From Enterobacter cloacae (GTDB lineage: Bacteria > Pseudomonadota > Gammaproteobacteria > Enterobacterales > Enterobacteriaceae): 64,000 nucleotides of DNA. Location: the NCBI RefSeq assembly GCF_013375935.1, contig NZ_CP056117.1, positions 2,976,001 to 3,040,000 on the forward strand, written 5' to 3'. The translations under genes and the position numbers were made by a program. This document shows positions 48,881-59,550 of the stretch, one piece after another. Numbering within the stretch: the stretch's first letter is position 1; the number at the start of each line of letters is the position of its first letter. The notes under the pieces were generated by a model. That model did not search any database, was not told where the DNA came from, and worked only from the letters and a program-made list of their open reading frames with translations.

Positions 48881-49693
48881 TTATCCTCCGAACAGGCGTT
48901 TGAGGAAACCTTTCTTCTCTTCTTCAATGAAGCGGAAAGGACGTTCTTCTCCCAGCAGACGGTCAACGGTATCCGCATACGCTTTACCCGCGTCTGCCTG
49001 TGTATCCAGAATCACCGGCTCGCCCTGGTTTGATGCGCGCAGCACGGACTGATCTTCCGGGATGACGCCAACCAGCTTGATGCGCAGGATCTCCAGCACG
49101 TCTTCCATGCTCAGCATGTCACCTTTATTCACGCGGCCCGGGTTGTAGCGGGTCAGCAGAAGGTGCTCTTTGATCGGCTCCTGGCCATTTTCCGCGCGGC
49201 GGGATTTCGAGGCCAGAATGCCGAGAATACGGTCGGAGTCACGTACCGACGAGACTTCCGGGTTGGTGGTGATGATGGCTTCATCCGCGAAGTAAAGCGC
49301 CATCAGCGCGCCGGTTTCGATACCGGCAGGGGAGTCGCAGACCACGAAGTCGAACTCCATTTTTTTCAGATCGTCGAGCACCTTCTCCACGCCTTCGCGG
49401 GTCAGGGCATCTTTATCGCGGGTCTGGGACGCCGGGAGAATGTAGAGGTTCTCGGTGCGCTTGTCTTTAATTAACGCCTGGTTAAGGGTGGCATCGCCCT
49501 GAATGACGTTCACGAAGTCATACACCACGCGACGCTCGCAGCCCATAATCAGGTCCAGGTTACGCAGACCGATATCGAAGTCGATTACGACGGTTTTCTT
49601 TCCCTTCTGGGCCAAACCAGTAGCGATGGCCGCGCTGGAGGTGGTCTTGCCAACGCCTCCTTTACCCGAAGTCACAACAATAATGCGTGCCAT
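48881..49693 (-). CDS. minD: Septum site-determining ATPase MinD
   Basis: 270 residues, as in E. coli. A ParA/MinD-type ATPase with the deviant Walker A GKGGVGKTT (residues 10-18), switch regions VIDFDIGLRNLD and VVCDSPAGIE, and the C-terminal amphipathic membrane-targeting helix EEKKGFLKRLFGG. Bound to membrane with ATP, it recruits MinC and MinE. Middle gene of minCDE. Confidence 0.98.
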   Translation of the reverse strand: MARIIVVTSGKGGVGKTTSSAAIATGLAQKGKKTVVIDFDIGLRNLDLIMGCERRVVYDFVNVIQGDATLNQALIKDKRTENLYILPASQTRDKDALTREGVEKVLDDLKKMEFDFVVCDSPAGIETGALMALYFADEAIITTNPEVSSVRDSDRILGILASKSRRAENGQEPIKEHLLLTRYNPGRVNKGDMLSMEDVLEILRIKLVGVIPEDQSVLRASNQGEPVILDTQADAGKAYADTVDRLLGEERPFRFIEEEKKGFLKRLFGG

Positions 49694-49715
49694 AGAAATT
49701 CCTTGTTAAAAGGGA

Positions 49716-50423
49716 TCAATTTAACGGTTGAACGGTCAAAGCGTTGTCTGCCAGCTGCAGACGGGCCGCTTTGCCATAAAATTCGGCTGGGATTTTATCG
49801 CTCAGCCAATATTCACCTGCGATAGACACCAGTTCTGCCGTCAGGTGAGTACAAAATATTTGTGCTTCTCGATCGCCGCTGGCACCCGCAAGCGCACGTC
49901 CACGCATCATACCGTAAACGTGAATATTGCCATCTGCAATCAGTTCAGCGCCCGCGCTGACGTGGCTTGTAACGATCAGATCACAGTTTGGCGCATAAAT
50001 GCGCTGACCGGAACGAACCGGCAGATCAATCAATCGCGTTTTTGTGACAGCGGTTACGTTTTGCGCCGGAGGCGGGGGAACGGGAACGATTGCAGGCGCT
50101 GCGCGGGGGGCTTTTTCTTTGCCTTCGCTCAGCAGCGGCAAACCTGCCCGGTCAATTTCGGCTTTCAGCTCAGCGTCTTTGCAGCCGCTGATGCCCACGA
50201 TGCGCAACCCCGTAGAGGCGACGGCCTGCTGGAGTCGCTTCCAGTTCACCGGACCCTCAAGGTCGCTTACATTAATGACGACGGGCGCATGCTTAAGAAA
50301 AGCGGGAGCCTGCGCGATTTTGTCTTCTAACGCCTGACGAATAACCTCGGGTTTTGCATCATGCAAATGAACCACTGATAAGGTGAAGCTACTGCCTTTA
50401 AGCTCGATGGGCGTATTTGACAT
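49716..50423 (-). CDS. minC: Septum inhibitor MinC
   Basis: 235 residues from [10 protein letters not shown] (E. coli 231). The N-terminal domain (about 1-110) counters FtsZ assembly; a Pro/Ala-rich linker ([14 protein letters not shown], about 125-145) leads to the beta-helical C-terminal domain that dimerises and binds MinD ([15 protein letters not shown]...[10 protein letters not shown]). The family start MSNTP decides against an in-frame ATG at 50525. Divergent from ycgL with 123 nt between. Confidence 0.97.
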   Translation of the reverse strand: MSNTPIELKGSSFTLSVVHLHDAKPEVIRQALEDKIAQAPAFLKHAPVVINVSDLEGPVNWKRLQQAVASTGLRIVGISGCKDAELKAEIDRAGLPLLSEGKEKAPRAAPAIVPVPPPPAQNVTAVTKTRLIDLPVRSGQRIYAPNCDLIVTSHVSAGAELIADGNIHVYGMMRGRALAGASGDREAQIFCTHLTAELVSIAGEYWLSDKIPAEFYGKAARLQLADNALTVQPLN

Positions 50424-50546
50424 CCTGGCCTTACTCAATTTGCTATTAACCGCAACACATCGCCGCGATATTCCGAAGAGTATCAGGCATGTTATAGTCA
50501 GGAGTATATTGAGGCAAGCAACCACCCGTTAATTCAGAGTAAAAAC

Positions 50547-50822
50547 ATGTTTTGTGTGATCTACAGAAGTACCAGCCGCGACCAGACCTATCTTTATGTC
50601 GAAAAGAAAGACGATTTTTCCCGCGTGCCGGAAGAATTAATGAAAAGCTTTGGCCGACCGCAGCTGGCGATGCTGCTGCCGCTGGATGGCCGCAAGAAGC
50701 TGGTCAATGCCGATCTGGAAAAAGTGAAAAAGGCATTAGCGGATCAAGGCTATTATTTACAGCTTCCGCCACCGCCGGAGAATTTATTAAAACAGCATCT
50801 TGAGGCGAGCGGAAAGAAATAA
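50547..50822 (+). CDS. ycgL: YcgL domain protein
   Basis: 91 residues. The YcgL (DUF709) fold: [38 protein letters not shown] and [21 protein letters not shown]. coli annotations with a longer N-terminus exist, but the ATG at 50547 is the first in-frame start here. In E. coli YcgL has been linked to RNase D (rnd lies nearby), but its function is not established. ycgM follows after 47 nt. Confidence 0.92.
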   Translation: MFCVIYRSTSRDQTYLYVEKKDDFSRVPEELMKSFGRPQLAMLLPLDGRKKLVNADLEKVKKALADQGYYLQLPPPPENLLKQHLEASGKK

Positions 50823-50869
50823 CTCCCGCTCTTTCCGGGATCAACTTCTCAACCGATTAGGGGTCGACC

Positions 50870-51529
50870 ATGTATCAACATCATAACTGGCAAGGTGCAT
50901 TACTGGATTATCCCGTCAGCAAAGTGGTCTGCGTGGGCAGCAACTATGCGAAACATATTCAGGAGATGGGCAGCGCCGTGCCGGAGGAGCCGGTTCTGTT
51001 TATCAAGCCAGAAACCGCGCTGTGCGATATTCGCCAGCCGCTGGTGCTCCCGCAGGGGCTTGGCTCGGTGCATCATGAAGTGGAGCTGGCGGTGCTGATA
51101 GGCGCGACGCTGCGCCAGGCCACCGAAGATCACGTGCAGAAAGCGATTGCGGGTTACGGTGTTGCGCTGGATCTGACCCTGCGCGACGTGCAGGGTAAAA
51201 TGAAGAAGGCGGGGCAGCCGTGGGAAAAAGCCAAGGGTTTTGATAATTCCTGCCCCATCTCCGGTTTCGTTCCGGTAAGCGAATTTACCGACGATCCGCA
51301 GAACACGACGCTCAGCCTGACGGTAAACGGCGCGGTCCGCCAGCAGGGCACCACCGCTGACATGATCCACAAGATCGTCCCGTTGATTGCCTACATGAGC
51401 CGCTTCTTCACCCTGAAGCCCGGCGATGTGATCCTCACCGGCACCCCGGAAGGCGTGGGTCCCCTGCACAGCGGCGACGAACTGGACGTCAGCTTTAACG
51501 GCCTGTCGCTGAAAACCCGCGTGCTGTAA
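50870..51529 (+). CDS. ycgM: FAH-family hydrolase YcgM
   Basis: 219 residues, the E. coli length. Fumarylacetoacetate-hydrolase superfamily, with KVVCVGSNYAKH, the metal-binding Glu residues in VHHEVELAVLIG, DLTLRDVQ and KAFDNSCPISG-like KGFDNSCPISG. E. coli YcgM crystal and family data point to acylpyruvase or oxaloacetate-decarboxylase-like activity; the physiological substrate is uncertain. A TTGCCGCCC/GGGCGGCAA hairpin follows the stop. Confidence 0.92.
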   Translation: MYQHHNWQGALLDYPVSKVVCVGSNYAKHIQEMGSAVPEEPVLFIKPETALCDIRQPLVLPQGLGSVHHEVELAVLIGATLRQATEDHVQKAIAGYGVALDLTLRDVQGKMKKAGQPWEKAKGFDNSCPISGFVPVSEFTDDPQNTTLSLTVNGAVRQQGTTADMIHKIVPLIAYMSRFFTLKPGDVILTGTPEGVGPLHSGDELDVSFNGLSLKTRVL

Positions 51530-51622
51530 AAGCGCCTTGCCGCCCGAAAAGGGCGGCAAAACTTGCATCAACGTGCCAGACTCGTTATAAGGTGCGCTCT
51601 ATTTTGACGTGTGGACATCCTG

Positions 51623-52063
51623 ATGAACGATATTCCTTTCTGGCAAAGCAAAACTCTCGACGACATGACCGACGCGGAGTGGGAATCGTTGTGTGACGGC
51701 TGCGGGCAGTGCTGCCTGCATAAGCTGATGGATGAAGATTCGGACGAAATCTATTTCACCAACGTAGCCTGCAGGCAGCTAAACATCAAAACCTGCCAGT
51801 GCCGCAACTACGATCGCCGTTTCGAATACGAACCGGACTGCATCAAACTAACCCGTGAAAACCTGCCGACCTTCGAGTGGCTGCCGCACACCTGCGCCTA
51901 TCGCCTGCTGGCGGAAGGAAAGGGGCTGCCGGCGTGGCACCCGCTGCTGACGGGATCCAAAGCGGCGATGCACGGCGAACGCATTTCCGTGCGCCACATT
52001 GCGGTGAAAGAGTCTGAGGTGCGGGACTGGGAAGACCACATTCTGAATCATCCCAACCGTTGA
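51623..52063 (+). CDS. ycgN: UPF0260 cysteine-cluster protein YcgN
   Basis: 146 residues from the ATG at 51623; a GTG at 51611 would give a longer form closer to E. coli (153), and neither has a strong Shine-Dalgarno. The cysteine cluster CDGCGQCC with later [16 protein letters not shown] and PDCIKL resembles a metal site (the YkgJ-type zinc/iron cluster family). Function unknown. Terminator directly downstream. Confidence 0.9.
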   Translation: MNDIPFWQSKTLDDMTDAEWESLCDGCGQCCLHKLMDEDSDEIYFTNVACRQLNIKTCQCRNYDRRFEYEPDCIKLTRENLPTFEWLPHTCAYRLLAEGKGLPAWHPLLTGSKAAMHGERISVRHIAVKESEVRDWEDHILNHPNR

Positions 52064-52066
52064 TAA

Positions 52067-52096
52067 TAAAAAAAACCGCCGAGGCGGTTTTTTATT
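52067..52096 (+). terminator. Terminator of ycgN
   Basis: AAAAAAACCGCC-GAG-GCGGTTTTTTATT: short GC stem flanked by A and T runs, usable in both directions. Confidence 0.8.
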
Positions 52097-52112
52097 GGGA
52101 TGCGGCCTGATG

Positions 52113-52144
52113 CCCTCACCCCAACCCTCTTCCACGGGAGAGGG
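52113..52144. repeat. Enterobacterial intergenic repeat (CCCTCACCC type)
   Basis: CCCTCACCCCAACCCTCT followed by GGGAGAGGG. Sequences of this shape recur between genes in Enterobacter and Klebsiella genomes; here CCCTCT pairs with AGAGGG. Only one copy is in the window. Confidence 0.5.
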
Positions 52145-52156
52145 CGCAAAAACTAA

Positions 52157-52180
52157 AAACGGCAACTATCGTTGCCGTTT
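52157..52180. terminator. Terminator of dsbB
   Basis: AAACGGCAAC/GTTGCCGTTT with loop TATC; on the minus strand it is followed by TTTTTAGTTTTT. It begins 6 nt past the dsbB stop. Confidence 0.85.
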
Positions 52181-52185
52181 TGCTT

Positions 52186-52716
52186 TTACCTTCCGAACAA
52201 ATCGCGTTTCTTCGGCCTGAACGGCTGGGCAATCAGCACCAGCAGCGCCACCACGAAGTAGGCCACAAAAATGCCTACCAGCCACTGCGGCATCTCCAGC
52301 GTCAGAAATTCCCACTGGCGAACGGAGCAGTCTCCGGATGCGACAAACACCTGCGGCAGCCATTTATCCAGCGGCAGCCAGCTCGGGAAGCGGGCAGCAA
52401 AATCGCAGGTCATAAACGGTGAAGGGTGAAGCTGCATCTGGGTATGCTCCCAGGCAAGCGCAATCCCTTTCCAGGCGCTGTACAGCCAGATGGCAATCGC
52501 CCCATAGCGTAACGGCGTGTTGGGGGCAATCGCACCGACCAGACCCGCGCCCATAATGCCGAACAGCGCGCAGCGCTCATATATACACAGCACGCATGGT
52601 TTCAGCCCCATCACATGCTGAAACCACAGCGCGACCATTTCCAGCGCGAAGGCGGTCAGGGCCATCAACAACCAGGCTCCGCGACCGCGTGAGCACTGGT
52701 TCAAAAATCGCAACAT
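52186..52716 (-). CDS. dsbB: Disulfide oxidoreductase DsbB
   Basis: 176 residues from the ATG at 52716 (MLRFLNQC), the E. coli length. A four-helix inner-membrane protein that reoxidises DsbA and passes electrons to quinone. The redox pairs Cys41-Cys44 (KPCVLC) and Cys104/Cys130 (FMTCDF, GDCSVRQ) are present. E. coli has hlyE and umuDC between ycgN and dsbB; here the two genes are only about 120 nt apart. nhaB lies upstream on the same strand. Confidence 0.97.
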   Translation of the reverse strand: MLRFLNQCSRGRGAWLLMALTAFALEMVALWFQHVMGLKPCVLCIYERCALFGIMGAGLVGAIAPNTPLRYGAIAIWLYSAWKGIALAWEHTQMQLHPSPFMTCDFAARFPSWLPLDKWLPQVFVASGDCSVRQWEFLTLEMPQWLVGIFVAYFVVALLVLIAQPFRPKKRDLFGR

Positions 52717-52762
52717 AATCATTTCCCTGGAACATGCTTAGAAAGCGCAGTGTAAACGAATT

Positions 52763-54301
52763 TTAATGCGCCGCAAGTATACCCGCTTGTAACAGCCATT
52801 GCGTACAGGGAACGAGAGTAATTTTGATGCACAGCAAACCAACAAGGGTGAGCACCAGCGTATACGGCAGCGCCATCCAGACCATTCTTCCATAAGAAAG
52901 ACGTATGAGTGGCGCCAGCGCCGAGGTCAGCAGGAACAGGAATGCCGCCTGGCCGTTCGGTGTCGCAACGGAGGGCAGGTTGGTCCCGGTGTTGATGGCT
53001 ACCGCCAGCAGCTCAAACTGCCCGGTGCTGACGATCCCTTGCTCCATCGCCGCTTTGGCTTCGTTGATATACACCGTTCCGACGAAGACGTTATCGGATA
53101 TCGAGGACAGCAGGCCGTTGAAGAGATAGAACAGCGTAAGCTGCGAGTCCGGCGAGGCCTGAAGCACAAACGCGATAATCGGCGCGAACAGATGCTGGTC
53201 GATAATCACCGCCACGACGGCGAAAAACACCGCCAGCAGGGCGGTAAACGGCAGCGCCTCGGTAAACGCTTTGCCGATGGCATGTTCATCCGTTACGCCG
53301 CCGAAGCTGGTCGCGAGAATAATCACCGACAAACCAATTAACCCGACTTCCGCAATGTGGAAGGCCAGCGCCGCGATAAGCCACACGCCGATGATGCCCT
53401 GCGCAATCAGGCGCAGCGTCTCCTGGCGCGTGCGCTGCTTGCGGCTCTGCTCGTCAAACTTGTGCAGCTCCGTGCGGACCGGCTCAGGCAGCCGAGCGCC
53501 ATAGCCAAAGAGGTTGAATTTTTCGACCAGCACGCAGGTCGCTAAGCCGCAGATCAGCACCGGCACGCTGACCGGCGCCATGCGCAGGAAAAACTCGCCA
53601 AAATGCCACTCGGCCGCTTTAGCGATGATCAGGTTTTGCGGCTCCCCGACCATGGTCATCACGCCGCCGAGCGTCGTACCTACGCCCGCATGCATCATCA
53701 GGCTGCGCAGAAACGCGCGGAACTGTTCCAGCACCTCGCGGTTATGGGCCTCAACGTGGCTGTCGTCCTGTAGGCTTTCGCCGGGGCGAGACGAAGCCAC
53801 CCGGTGGTAAATACCGTAGAAACCGACGGCGACGCTGATTACAACCGCCACCACCGTCAGGGCATCCAGGAAGGCCGAAAGGAAGGCCGCGGCGAGACAA
53901 AAGGCCAGCGAGAGCAGCGTTTTTGACGGAATGCTCAGCAACAGGCGCGTGAAGATAAACAGCAGCAGCTGCTTCATAAAGTAGATCCCGGCCACCATAA
54001 AGATCAGCAGCAGCAGGACCTCAAGGTTCGACGCAATCTCGTTTTTAACGTGCTCCGCGCTGGTCATGCCGATGGCCACGGCTTCCAGCGCCAGCAGGCC
54101 GCCGGGCAGCAGCGGATAGCACTTCAGCGCCATCGCCAGTGTAAAGATAAACTCGGCAACCAGCAGCCACCCGGCAACAAAGGGGTTCATTAAAAAGACT
54201 GCGGGATTGACGATCAGGAATACCAGTAGAGTGAGTTTGTACCAGTCAGGTGACTGGCCTAAAAAGTTGCGCCACAGCGCGCGGCCAAATGAAATTTCCA
54301 C
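52763..54301 (-). CDS. nhaB: Na+/H+ antiporter NhaB
   Basis: 512 residues (E. coli 513). A multi-span inner-membrane exchanger that expels Na+ using the proton gradient, electrogenic and important at neutral pH. Family blocks: N-terminal [18 protein letters not shown], central [20 protein letters not shown], and [18 protein letters not shown] near the C-terminus. dsbB lies 46 nt downstream on the same strand; fadR is divergent. Confidence 0.97.
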   Translation of the reverse strand: MEISFGRALWRNFLGQSPDWYKLTLLVFLIVNPAVFLMNPFVAGWLLVAEFIFTLAMALKCYPLLPGGLLALEAVAIGMTSAEHVKNEIASNLEVLLLLIFMVAGIYFMKQLLLFIFTRLLLSIPSKTLLSLAFCLAAAFLSAFLDALTVVAVVISVAVGFYGIYHRVASSRPGESLQDDSHVEAHNREVLEQFRAFLRSLMMHAGVGTTLGGVMTMVGEPQNLIIAKAAEWHFGEFFLRMAPVSVPVLICGLATCVLVEKFNLFGYGARLPEPVRTELHKFDEQSRKQRTRQETLRLIAQGIIGVWLIAALAFHIAEVGLIGLSVIILATSFGGVTDEHAIGKAFTEALPFTALLAVFFAVVAVIIDQHLFAPIIAFVLQASPDSQLTLFYLFNGLLSSISDNVFVGTVYINEAKAAMEQGIVSTGQFELLAVAINTGTNLPSVATPNGQAAFLFLLTSALAPLIRLSYGRMVWMALPYTLVLTLVGLLCIKITLVPCTQWLLQAGILAAH

Positions 54302-54503
54302 GACAGACGTCCTTTCCCCGTCAAGTAAGACAAGACATCAGTATACGCAAAATGGCGGCGGAGAGGGGGATAAAGCCCGTTTGTAAATTTCATAAAAATG
54401 AAACGTCGATCCCTCTTTTCTGCCTCTGCTGCGCTATCTGCCTCTGTCCGCCTCTGGTATGATGAGTGCAATTTGCTAAAAGCTGTGTAATGGAAATCTC
54501 ACT

Positions 54504-55223
54504 ATGGTCATTAAGGCGCAGAGCCCGGCGGGTTTCGCGGAAGAGTACATCATTGAAAGCATCTGGAATAATCGTTTCCCTGCGGGATCAATTCTACCTG
54601 CTGAACGCGAACTCTCTGAACTGATTGGCGTCACCCGTACCACGCTGCGAGAAGTGCTCCAGCGTCTGGCGCGCGATGGCTGGTTGACGATACAGCATGG
54701 CAAACCCACTAAAGTGAACAACTTCTGGGAAACGTCCGGGCTGAATATTCTGGAAACGCTGGCGCGTCTCGACCACGAAAGCGTACCGCAGCTAATTGAT
54801 AATCTGCTTTCGGTGCGTACCAACATCGCCACCATTTTTATCCGCACCGCGTTTCGCCAGCATCCTGAAGATGCCCTGAAGGTGCTCGCCACCGCCAACG
54901 AGGTGGAAGACCACGCGGACGCTTTTGCGACCCTCGACTACAACGTGTTCCGCGGTCTGGCGTTTGCGTCCGGCAATCCGATTTATGGTCTGATCCTGAA
55001 CGGCATGAAGGGGCTGTATACGCGCATTGGCCGTCACTACTTTGCCAACCCTGAAGCCCGCAGCCTGGCGCTCGGCTTCTACCATAAGCTGAGCAAGCTC
55101 TGCACCGAAGGGCTGCACGATCAGGTCTATGAAACGGTACGTCGCTACGGTCACGACTCCGGCGAAATCTGGCACCGGATGCAGAAAACCCTGCCGGGCG
55201 ATTTGGCCATTCAGGGCCGCTGA
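54504..55223 (+). CDS. fadR: Fatty acid metabolism regulator FadR
   Basis: 239 residues, the E. coli length. A GntR-family factor: winged HTH in residues 1-72 ([22 protein letters not shown]) and an all-helical acyl-CoA-binding domain (about 79-229). It represses fad genes and activates fabA/fabB; long-chain acyl-CoA releases it. Its target fadD, with a readable operator, lies at 45563-47336. Terminator directly downstream. Confidence 0.98.
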   Translation: MVIKAQSPAGFAEEYIIESIWNNRFPAGSILPAERELSELIGVTRTTLREVLQRLARDGWLTIQHGKPTKVNNFWETSGLNILETLARLDHESVPQLIDNLLSVRTNIATIFIRTAFRQHPEDALKVLATANEVEDHADAFATLDYNVFRGLAFASGNPIYGLILNGMKGLYTRIGRHYFANPEARSLALGFYHKLSKLCTEGLHDQVYETVRRYGHDSGEIWHRMQKTLPGDLAIQGR

Positions 55224-55227
55224 AATA

Positions 55228-55258
55228 AAAAAACCTCTCGGCTGAGAGGTTTTTTTTC
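55228..55258. terminator. Terminator of fadR
   Basis: ACCTCTC/GAGAGGT with loop GGCT, eight T after and seven A before; also usable by convergent ycgB. Confidence 0.9.
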
Positions 55259-55269
55259 GCCCGCTGGCG

Positions 55270-56802
55270 CTACAGCGTATTCAGGCGCGCCGGACACCGC
55301 TCCAGCAGCTCCACGCTGCCGTCTTCGTTCTGCTGTTCCAGCAATACGTCAAATCCCCACAGGCGATGCACGTGCTTCAGCACTTCCTTACGCCCTTTAT
55401 CCAGCGGCGCGCGGTTGTGCGGGATATAGCGCAGCGTCAGAGAGCGGTCCCCGCGCAGATCCACGTTCCAGACCTGAATATTCGGCTCCAGGTTGCTCAG
55501 GTTGTACTGAGACGACAGGCGCGAGCGGATCTCGCGATAGCCCTCTTCGTTATGGATCGCGGAGATTTCAAGGAAGTTGTTGCGGTCATCGTCCAGCACG
55601 GTGAAGAAGCGGAAATCACGCATGATCTTCGGCGACATAAACTGGCTGATGAAGCTCTCATCCTTGAAATCACGCATCGCGAAGTGCAGCGTTTCCAGCC
55701 AGTCGGAGCCCGCAATATCCGGGAACCAGTATTTGTCCTCTTCCGTTGGTGACTGGCAGATGCGCTTGATGTCCTGAAACATGGCAAAGCCGAGCGCGTA
55801 CGGGTTGATGCCGCTGTACCACGGGCTGTTATAGGCCGGCTGGAACACCACGTTGGTGTGGCTGTGCAGAAACTCCATCATAAACCGCTCGGTGACTTTT
55901 CCTTCGTCATACAGGTGGTTAAGAATGGTGTAGTGCCAGAAGGTTGCCCAGCCTTCGTTCATGACCTGGGTCTGCTTCTGGGGATAGAAATACTGGCTCA
56001 CCTTGCGCACGATGCGCAGGATCTCGCGCTGCCATGGCTCCAGCAGCGGGGCGTTCTTCTCCATAAAGTAGAGCAGGTTTTCCTGCGGCTCGGAAGGGTA
56101 GCGGCGCGCCTCGGCGACGGTTTTCTCCTCCTCGCGTTTCGGCAGGGTGCGCCACAGCATGTTCACCTGGCTTTGCAGGTACTCCTCGCGGCTCTTCTGC
56201 CGGGCTTTCTCTTCCTGCAACGAAATCTTCTGCGGGCGCTTATAGCGGTCAACGCCGTAGTTCATCAGCGCGTGGCAGGAGTCCAGCAGCTTCTCCACCT
56301 CGTCCACGCCGTAGCGCTCTTCGCAGTCGGTAATGTATTTACGGGCAAAGATCAGGTAATCGACGATGGAGCTGGCGTCCGTCCAGCTGCGGAACAGATA
56401 GTTGTTTTTGAAGAACGAGTTATGCCCGTAGCAGGCATGCGCCATCACCAGCGCCTGCATGGTAATGGTGTTCTCCTCCATCAGGTAGGCGATACACGGG
56501 TTGGAGTTAATGACGATTTCATACGCCAGCCCCTGCTGCCCGTGCTTATAGAGCCGCTCTGTCTCAATGAATTTTTTCCCGAACGACCAGTGGGGATAGT
56601 TAATCGGCATCCCGACGCTGGAGTAGGCGTCCATCATCTGTTCGGAGGTGATGACCTCAATTTGATGGGGATAGGTATCCAGACGATAGAGTTTTGCCAC
56701 CCGGTCGATCTCCGCCAGGTAGACATCCAGCAACTCGAAGGTCCAGTCGGGTCCATCGCTCAGACGGGTGCTGTCCCTGGACATGGAATCTATTGTAGCC
56801 AT
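55270..56802 (-). CDS. ycgB: SpoVR-family protein YcgB
   Basis: 510 residues, the E. coli length and one of the most conserved proteins of the window. The SpoVR family is often co-regulated with yeaG/yeaH kinase genes and is sigma-S dependent in E. coli; the biochemical role is unknown. Conserved tracts include GMPINYPHWSFGKKF, ALVMAHACYGHNSFFKNNY (His-rich), NEGWATFWHYTILN and HTNVVFQPAYNSPWYSGINPYALG, which together look like a metal-binding core. Monocistronic. Confidence 0.94.
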   Translation of the reverse strand: MATIDSMSRDSTRLSDGPDWTFELLDVYLAEIDRVAKLYRLDTYPHQIEVITSEQMMDAYSSVGMPINYPHWSFGKKFIETERLYKHGQQGLAYEIVINSNPCIAYLMEENTITMQALVMAHACYGHNSFFKNNYLFRSWTDASSIVDYLIFARKYITDCEERYGVDEVEKLLDSCHALMNYGVDRYKRPQKISLQEEKARQKSREEYLQSQVNMLWRTLPKREEEKTVAEARRYPSEPQENLLYFMEKNAPLLEPWQREILRIVRKVSQYFYPQKQTQVMNEGWATFWHYTILNHLYDEGKVTERFMMEFLHSHTNVVFQPAYNSPWYSGINPYALGFAMFQDIKRICQSPTEEDKYWFPDIAGSDWLETLHFAMRDFKDESFISQFMSPKIMRDFRFFTVLDDDRNNFLEISAIHNEEGYREIRSRLSSQYNLSNLEPNIQVWNVDLRGDRSLTLRYIPHNRAPLDKGRKEVLKHVHRLWGFDVLLEQQNEDGSVELLERCPARLNTL

Positions 56803-57124
56803 TAGCGCGCCCTCGTTGTTGGTAGCTCTCTCTGTCTGGAGAGCCTCCTTTCAAGCATAGATCACCCCATTCAAATACGCGGGACGCAGAAAATTTTTTC
56901 TTTGCGATTTCGCGTTTTCAATACGGCAAAAAAAGCGGTGCTCACAGAATTTTCTACTGGTTAAAAATAACGCGCAGCAGGAGATGCCAAATAACCGCTA
57001 TCCCCTGATACAGAGGGATATGTGAGTTAAGTCACCATAAAAAAGTCATATGTTGAATAATATTTTCAACTAGGTTATCAATCTGTAATTAGATGATTGT
57101 TCTTTTGCACATAATGGAGTGGCT
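56803..57124. other. Intergenic region ycgB-dadA
   Basis: 322 nt. The half next to ycgB holds its promoter and leader; no -10/-35 stands out. The half next to dadA is AT-rich and holds the CRP-type site and -10 listed separately; in E. coli Lrp also binds here, but Lrp sites are too degenerate for me to place. Confidence 0.6.
57021..57063 (+). promoter_or_regulatory. CRP site and -10 of dadAX
   Basis: TGTGA-GTTAAG-TCACC (57021-57036) is one base from the ideal CRP core. A -10 TAATAT at 57058-57063 would start transcription near 57070, placing the CRP centre at about -41.5, a class II arrangement. Confidence 0.75.
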
Positions 57125-58423
57125 ATGCGTGTTGTCATACTGGGAAGTGGCGTCGTTGGCGTAACCAGCGCCTGGTATTTAAGTCAGGCGGGACATGAGG
57201 TTACCGTTATCGATCGCGAATCCGGTCCGGCGATGGAAACCAGCGCGGCGAATGCCGGGCAAATCTCCCCGGGCTATGCTGCGCCGTGGGCGGCACCGGG
57301 CGTACCGCTGAAGGCAATTAAGTGGATGTTCCAGCGCCATGCGCCGCTGGCGATCGGCCTGGACGGCACGCAGTTCCAGCTTAAGTGGATGTGGCAGATG
57401 CTGCGCAACTGCGACACGCGCCACTACATGGAAAACAAGGGGCGCATGGTGCGCCTGGCGGAGTACAGCCGCGATTGCCTGAAGGCGCTGCGCACCGCAA
57501 CGGGTATCGAGTACGAGGGGCGCCAGGGCGGCACGCTCCAGCTGTTCCGCACCGCGCAACAGTATGAAAACGCCACCCGCGACATCGCCGTGCTTGAAGA
57601 CGCGGGCGTCCCTTACCAGCTGCTCGAAGCCAGCCAGCTGGCGCAGGTGGAGCCGGCGCTGGCAGAGGTGGCCCACAAGCTGACGGGCGGCCTGCGCTTA
57701 CCCAATGATGAAACCGGCGACTGCCAGCTTTTCACCCAGCGTCTGGCGCAGATGTGCGAGCAGGCCGGAGTGACGTTCCGCTTCAACACTTCGGTCGACA
57801 AGCTCCTGTCGGAAGGGGAAAAGATTTACGGCGTGAAGTGTGGCGACGAGGTGATCAAGGCCGACGCCTACGTGATGGCGTTTGGTTCATACTCCACCGC
57901 GATGCTGAAGGGCATTCTGGATATTCCGGTCTACCCGCTTAAGGGCTATTCCCTGACCATTCCGGTAAAAGAGGACAGCGGCGCGCCGGTCTCTACCATC
58001 CTGGATGAAACCTACAAAATTGCGATCACCCGCTTTGACAACCGCATCCGCGTCGGCGGCATGGCGGAAATTGTCGGCTTCAATACCGAACTGCTTAAGC
58101 CGCGTCGTGAAACGCTGGAGATGGTGGTGGGCGATCTCTTCCCGCGCGGCGGCTTCATTGAACAGGCGACGTTCTGGACCGGACTGCGTCCGATGACGCC
58201 AGACGGCACGCCGATTGTGGGCCGTACGCCGTACAAAAACCTGTGGACCAACACCGGCCACGGCACGCTCGGCTGGACCATGGCCTGCGGCTCCGGTCAG
58301 CTGCTGAGCGATCTGATCTCCGGGCGCACGCCGGCAATTCCGTTTGACGATCTGAGCGCCGCACGCTATCAATCAGGGTTTACCCCATCGCGCCACCAGC
58401 ACCTGCACGGCGCGCATAATTAA
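57125..58423 (+). CDS. dadA: D-amino acid dehydrogenase, small subunit
   Basis: 432 residues from the ATG at 57125, the E. coli length; TGGAGT lies 6 nt upstream, and a GTG two codons earlier was not used. A FAD enzyme bound to the inner membrane that oxidises D-alanine (and other D-amino acids) to keto acids, feeding electrons to the respiratory chain. FAD motif [14 protein letters not shown], then [16 protein letters not shown] and the C-terminal [17 protein letters not shown]. First gene of dadAX. Confidence 0.97.
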   Translation: MRVVILGSGVVGVTSAWYLSQAGHEVTVIDRESGPAMETSAANAGQISPGYAAPWAAPGVPLKAIKWMFQRHAPLAIGLDGTQFQLKWMWQMLRNCDTRHYMENKGRMVRLAEYSRDCLKALRTATGIEYEGRQGGTLQLFRTAQQYENATRDIAVLEDAGVPYQLLEASQLAQVEPALAEVAHKLTGGLRLPNDETGDCQLFTQRLAQMCEQAGVTFRFNTSVDKLLSEGEKIYGVKCGDEVIKADAYVMAFGSYSTAMLKGILDIPVYPLKGYSLTIPVKEDSGAPVSTILDETYKIAITRFDNRIRVGGMAEIVGFNTELLKPRRETLEMVVGDLFPRGGFIEQATFWTGLRPMTPDGTPIVGRTPYKNLWTNTGHGTLGWTMACGSGQLLSDLISGRTPAIPFDDLSAARYQSGFTPSRHQHLHGAHN

Positions 58424-58432
58424 GGAGTCGTC

Positions 58433-59503
58433 ATGTCCCGTCCAATTCTGGCTCAGCTGGATTTGCAGGCGCTGAAGGACAACCTGCAAATTGTTCGCCG
58501 TGCTGCGCCAGGTTCCCGCGTCTGGTCGGTGGTGAAAGCCAACGCCTACGGACATGGTATCGACCGTGTCTGGAGCGCGCTGGGCGCAACCGATGGATTT
58601 GCTTTACTCAATCTTGAAGAGGCCATCCTGCTGCGCGAGCGCGGCTGGAAGGGGCCGATTCTGCTGCTCGAAGGTTTTTTCCACGCGGACGATCTGCCCC
58701 TGCTGGATAAGTACCGCCTGACCACCAGCGTCCACAGTAACTGGCAGATCAAGGCCATTCAGGACGCTAAGCTGCATGCCCCGCTGGATATCTATCTTAA
58801 GGTGAACAGCGGTATGAACCGCCTTGGCTTCCAGCCCGAGCGGGTGCATACGGTATGGCAGCAGCTTCGCGCGCTGAAAAACGTCGGTGAGATGACCCTG
58901 ATGGCGCACTTCGCCGATGCGGAAAAGCCAGACGGGATCGCCGATGCCATGGTGCGCATCGAGCAGGCGGCAGAAGGGCTGGACTGTCCGCGCTCGCTGT
59001 CGAACTCGGCGGCCACCCTCTGGCATCCTGAGGCACACTTCGACTGGGTGCGTCCGGGGATCGTTCTGTACGGGGCGTCACCCTCCGGGCAGTGGCAGGA
59101 TATCGCCAACAGCGGCCTCAGGCCGGTCATGACCCTGCGCAGCGAAATCATTGGCGTGCAGACGCTAAAAACGGGGGATTCGGTGGGCTATGGCAGCCGC
59201 TACCGGGCCTCGGGCGAACAGCGTATCGGTATTGTGGCGGGAGGCTACGCTGACGGGTATCCGCGTATCGCCCCGAGCGGCACGCCGGTATGGATCGACG
59301 GCGTTCGCACGGGCACCGTGGGCACCGTTTCAATGGACATGCTGGCCGTAGATTTAACGCCGTGCCCGCAGGCGGGCATTGGTTCACCGGTTGAGCTGTG
59401 GGGCAACGAGGTCAAAATTGATGATGTGGCCGCCGCGGCGGGCACCGTCGGCTATGAGCTGATGTGCGCGCTGGCGCCGCGCGTGCCGGTTGTGACGGTG
59501 TAA
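58433..59503 (+). CDS. dadX: Catabolic alanine racemase DadX
   Basis: 356 residues, as in E. coli. A PLP enzyme converting L-alanine to D-alanine for DadA. The PLP lysine is in [10 protein letters not shown] (Lys35), the catalytic Tyr in [10 protein letters not shown]. It starts 9 nt after the dadA stop (AAGGAG just before the ATG). It is the inducible partner of the biosynthetic racemase Alr, which lies elsewhere. Confidence 0.97.
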   Translation: MSRPILAQLDLQALKDNLQIVRRAAPGSRVWSVVKANAYGHGIDRVWSALGATDGFALLNLEEAILLRERGWKGPILLLEGFFHADDLPLLDKYRLTTSVHSNWQIKAIQDAKLHAPLDIYLKVNSGMNRLGFQPERVHTVWQQLRALKNVGEMTLMAHFADAEKPDGIADAMVRIEQAAEGLDCPRSLSNSAATLWHPEAHFDWVRPGIVLYGASPSGQWQDIANSGLRPVMTLRSEIIGVQTLKTGDSVGYGSRYRASGEQRIGIVAGGYADGYPRIAPSGTPVWIDGVRTGTVGTVSMDMLAVDLTPCPQAGIGSPVELWGNEVKIDDVAAAAGTVGYELMCALAPRVPVVTV

Positions 59504-59513
59504 CGCACTCCTG

Positions 59514-59543
59514 TTCCGGGTAAGCGCCTGCGCTTACCCGGAA
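59514..59543. repeat. Perfect 14-bp palindrome between dadX and cvrA
   Basis: TTCCGGGTAAGCGC and GCGCTTACCCGGAA with a 2-nt centre. The composition is REP-like. No T tract, so it is more likely an mRNA-end-stabilising or REP-type element than a classic terminator. Confidence 0.65.
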
Positions 59544-59550
59544 GAATCCG

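Noticed and set aside
55858..56805. A 315-codon open frame antisense to ycgB
   Set aside because: Shadow of the highly conserved ycgB frame; no independent support.
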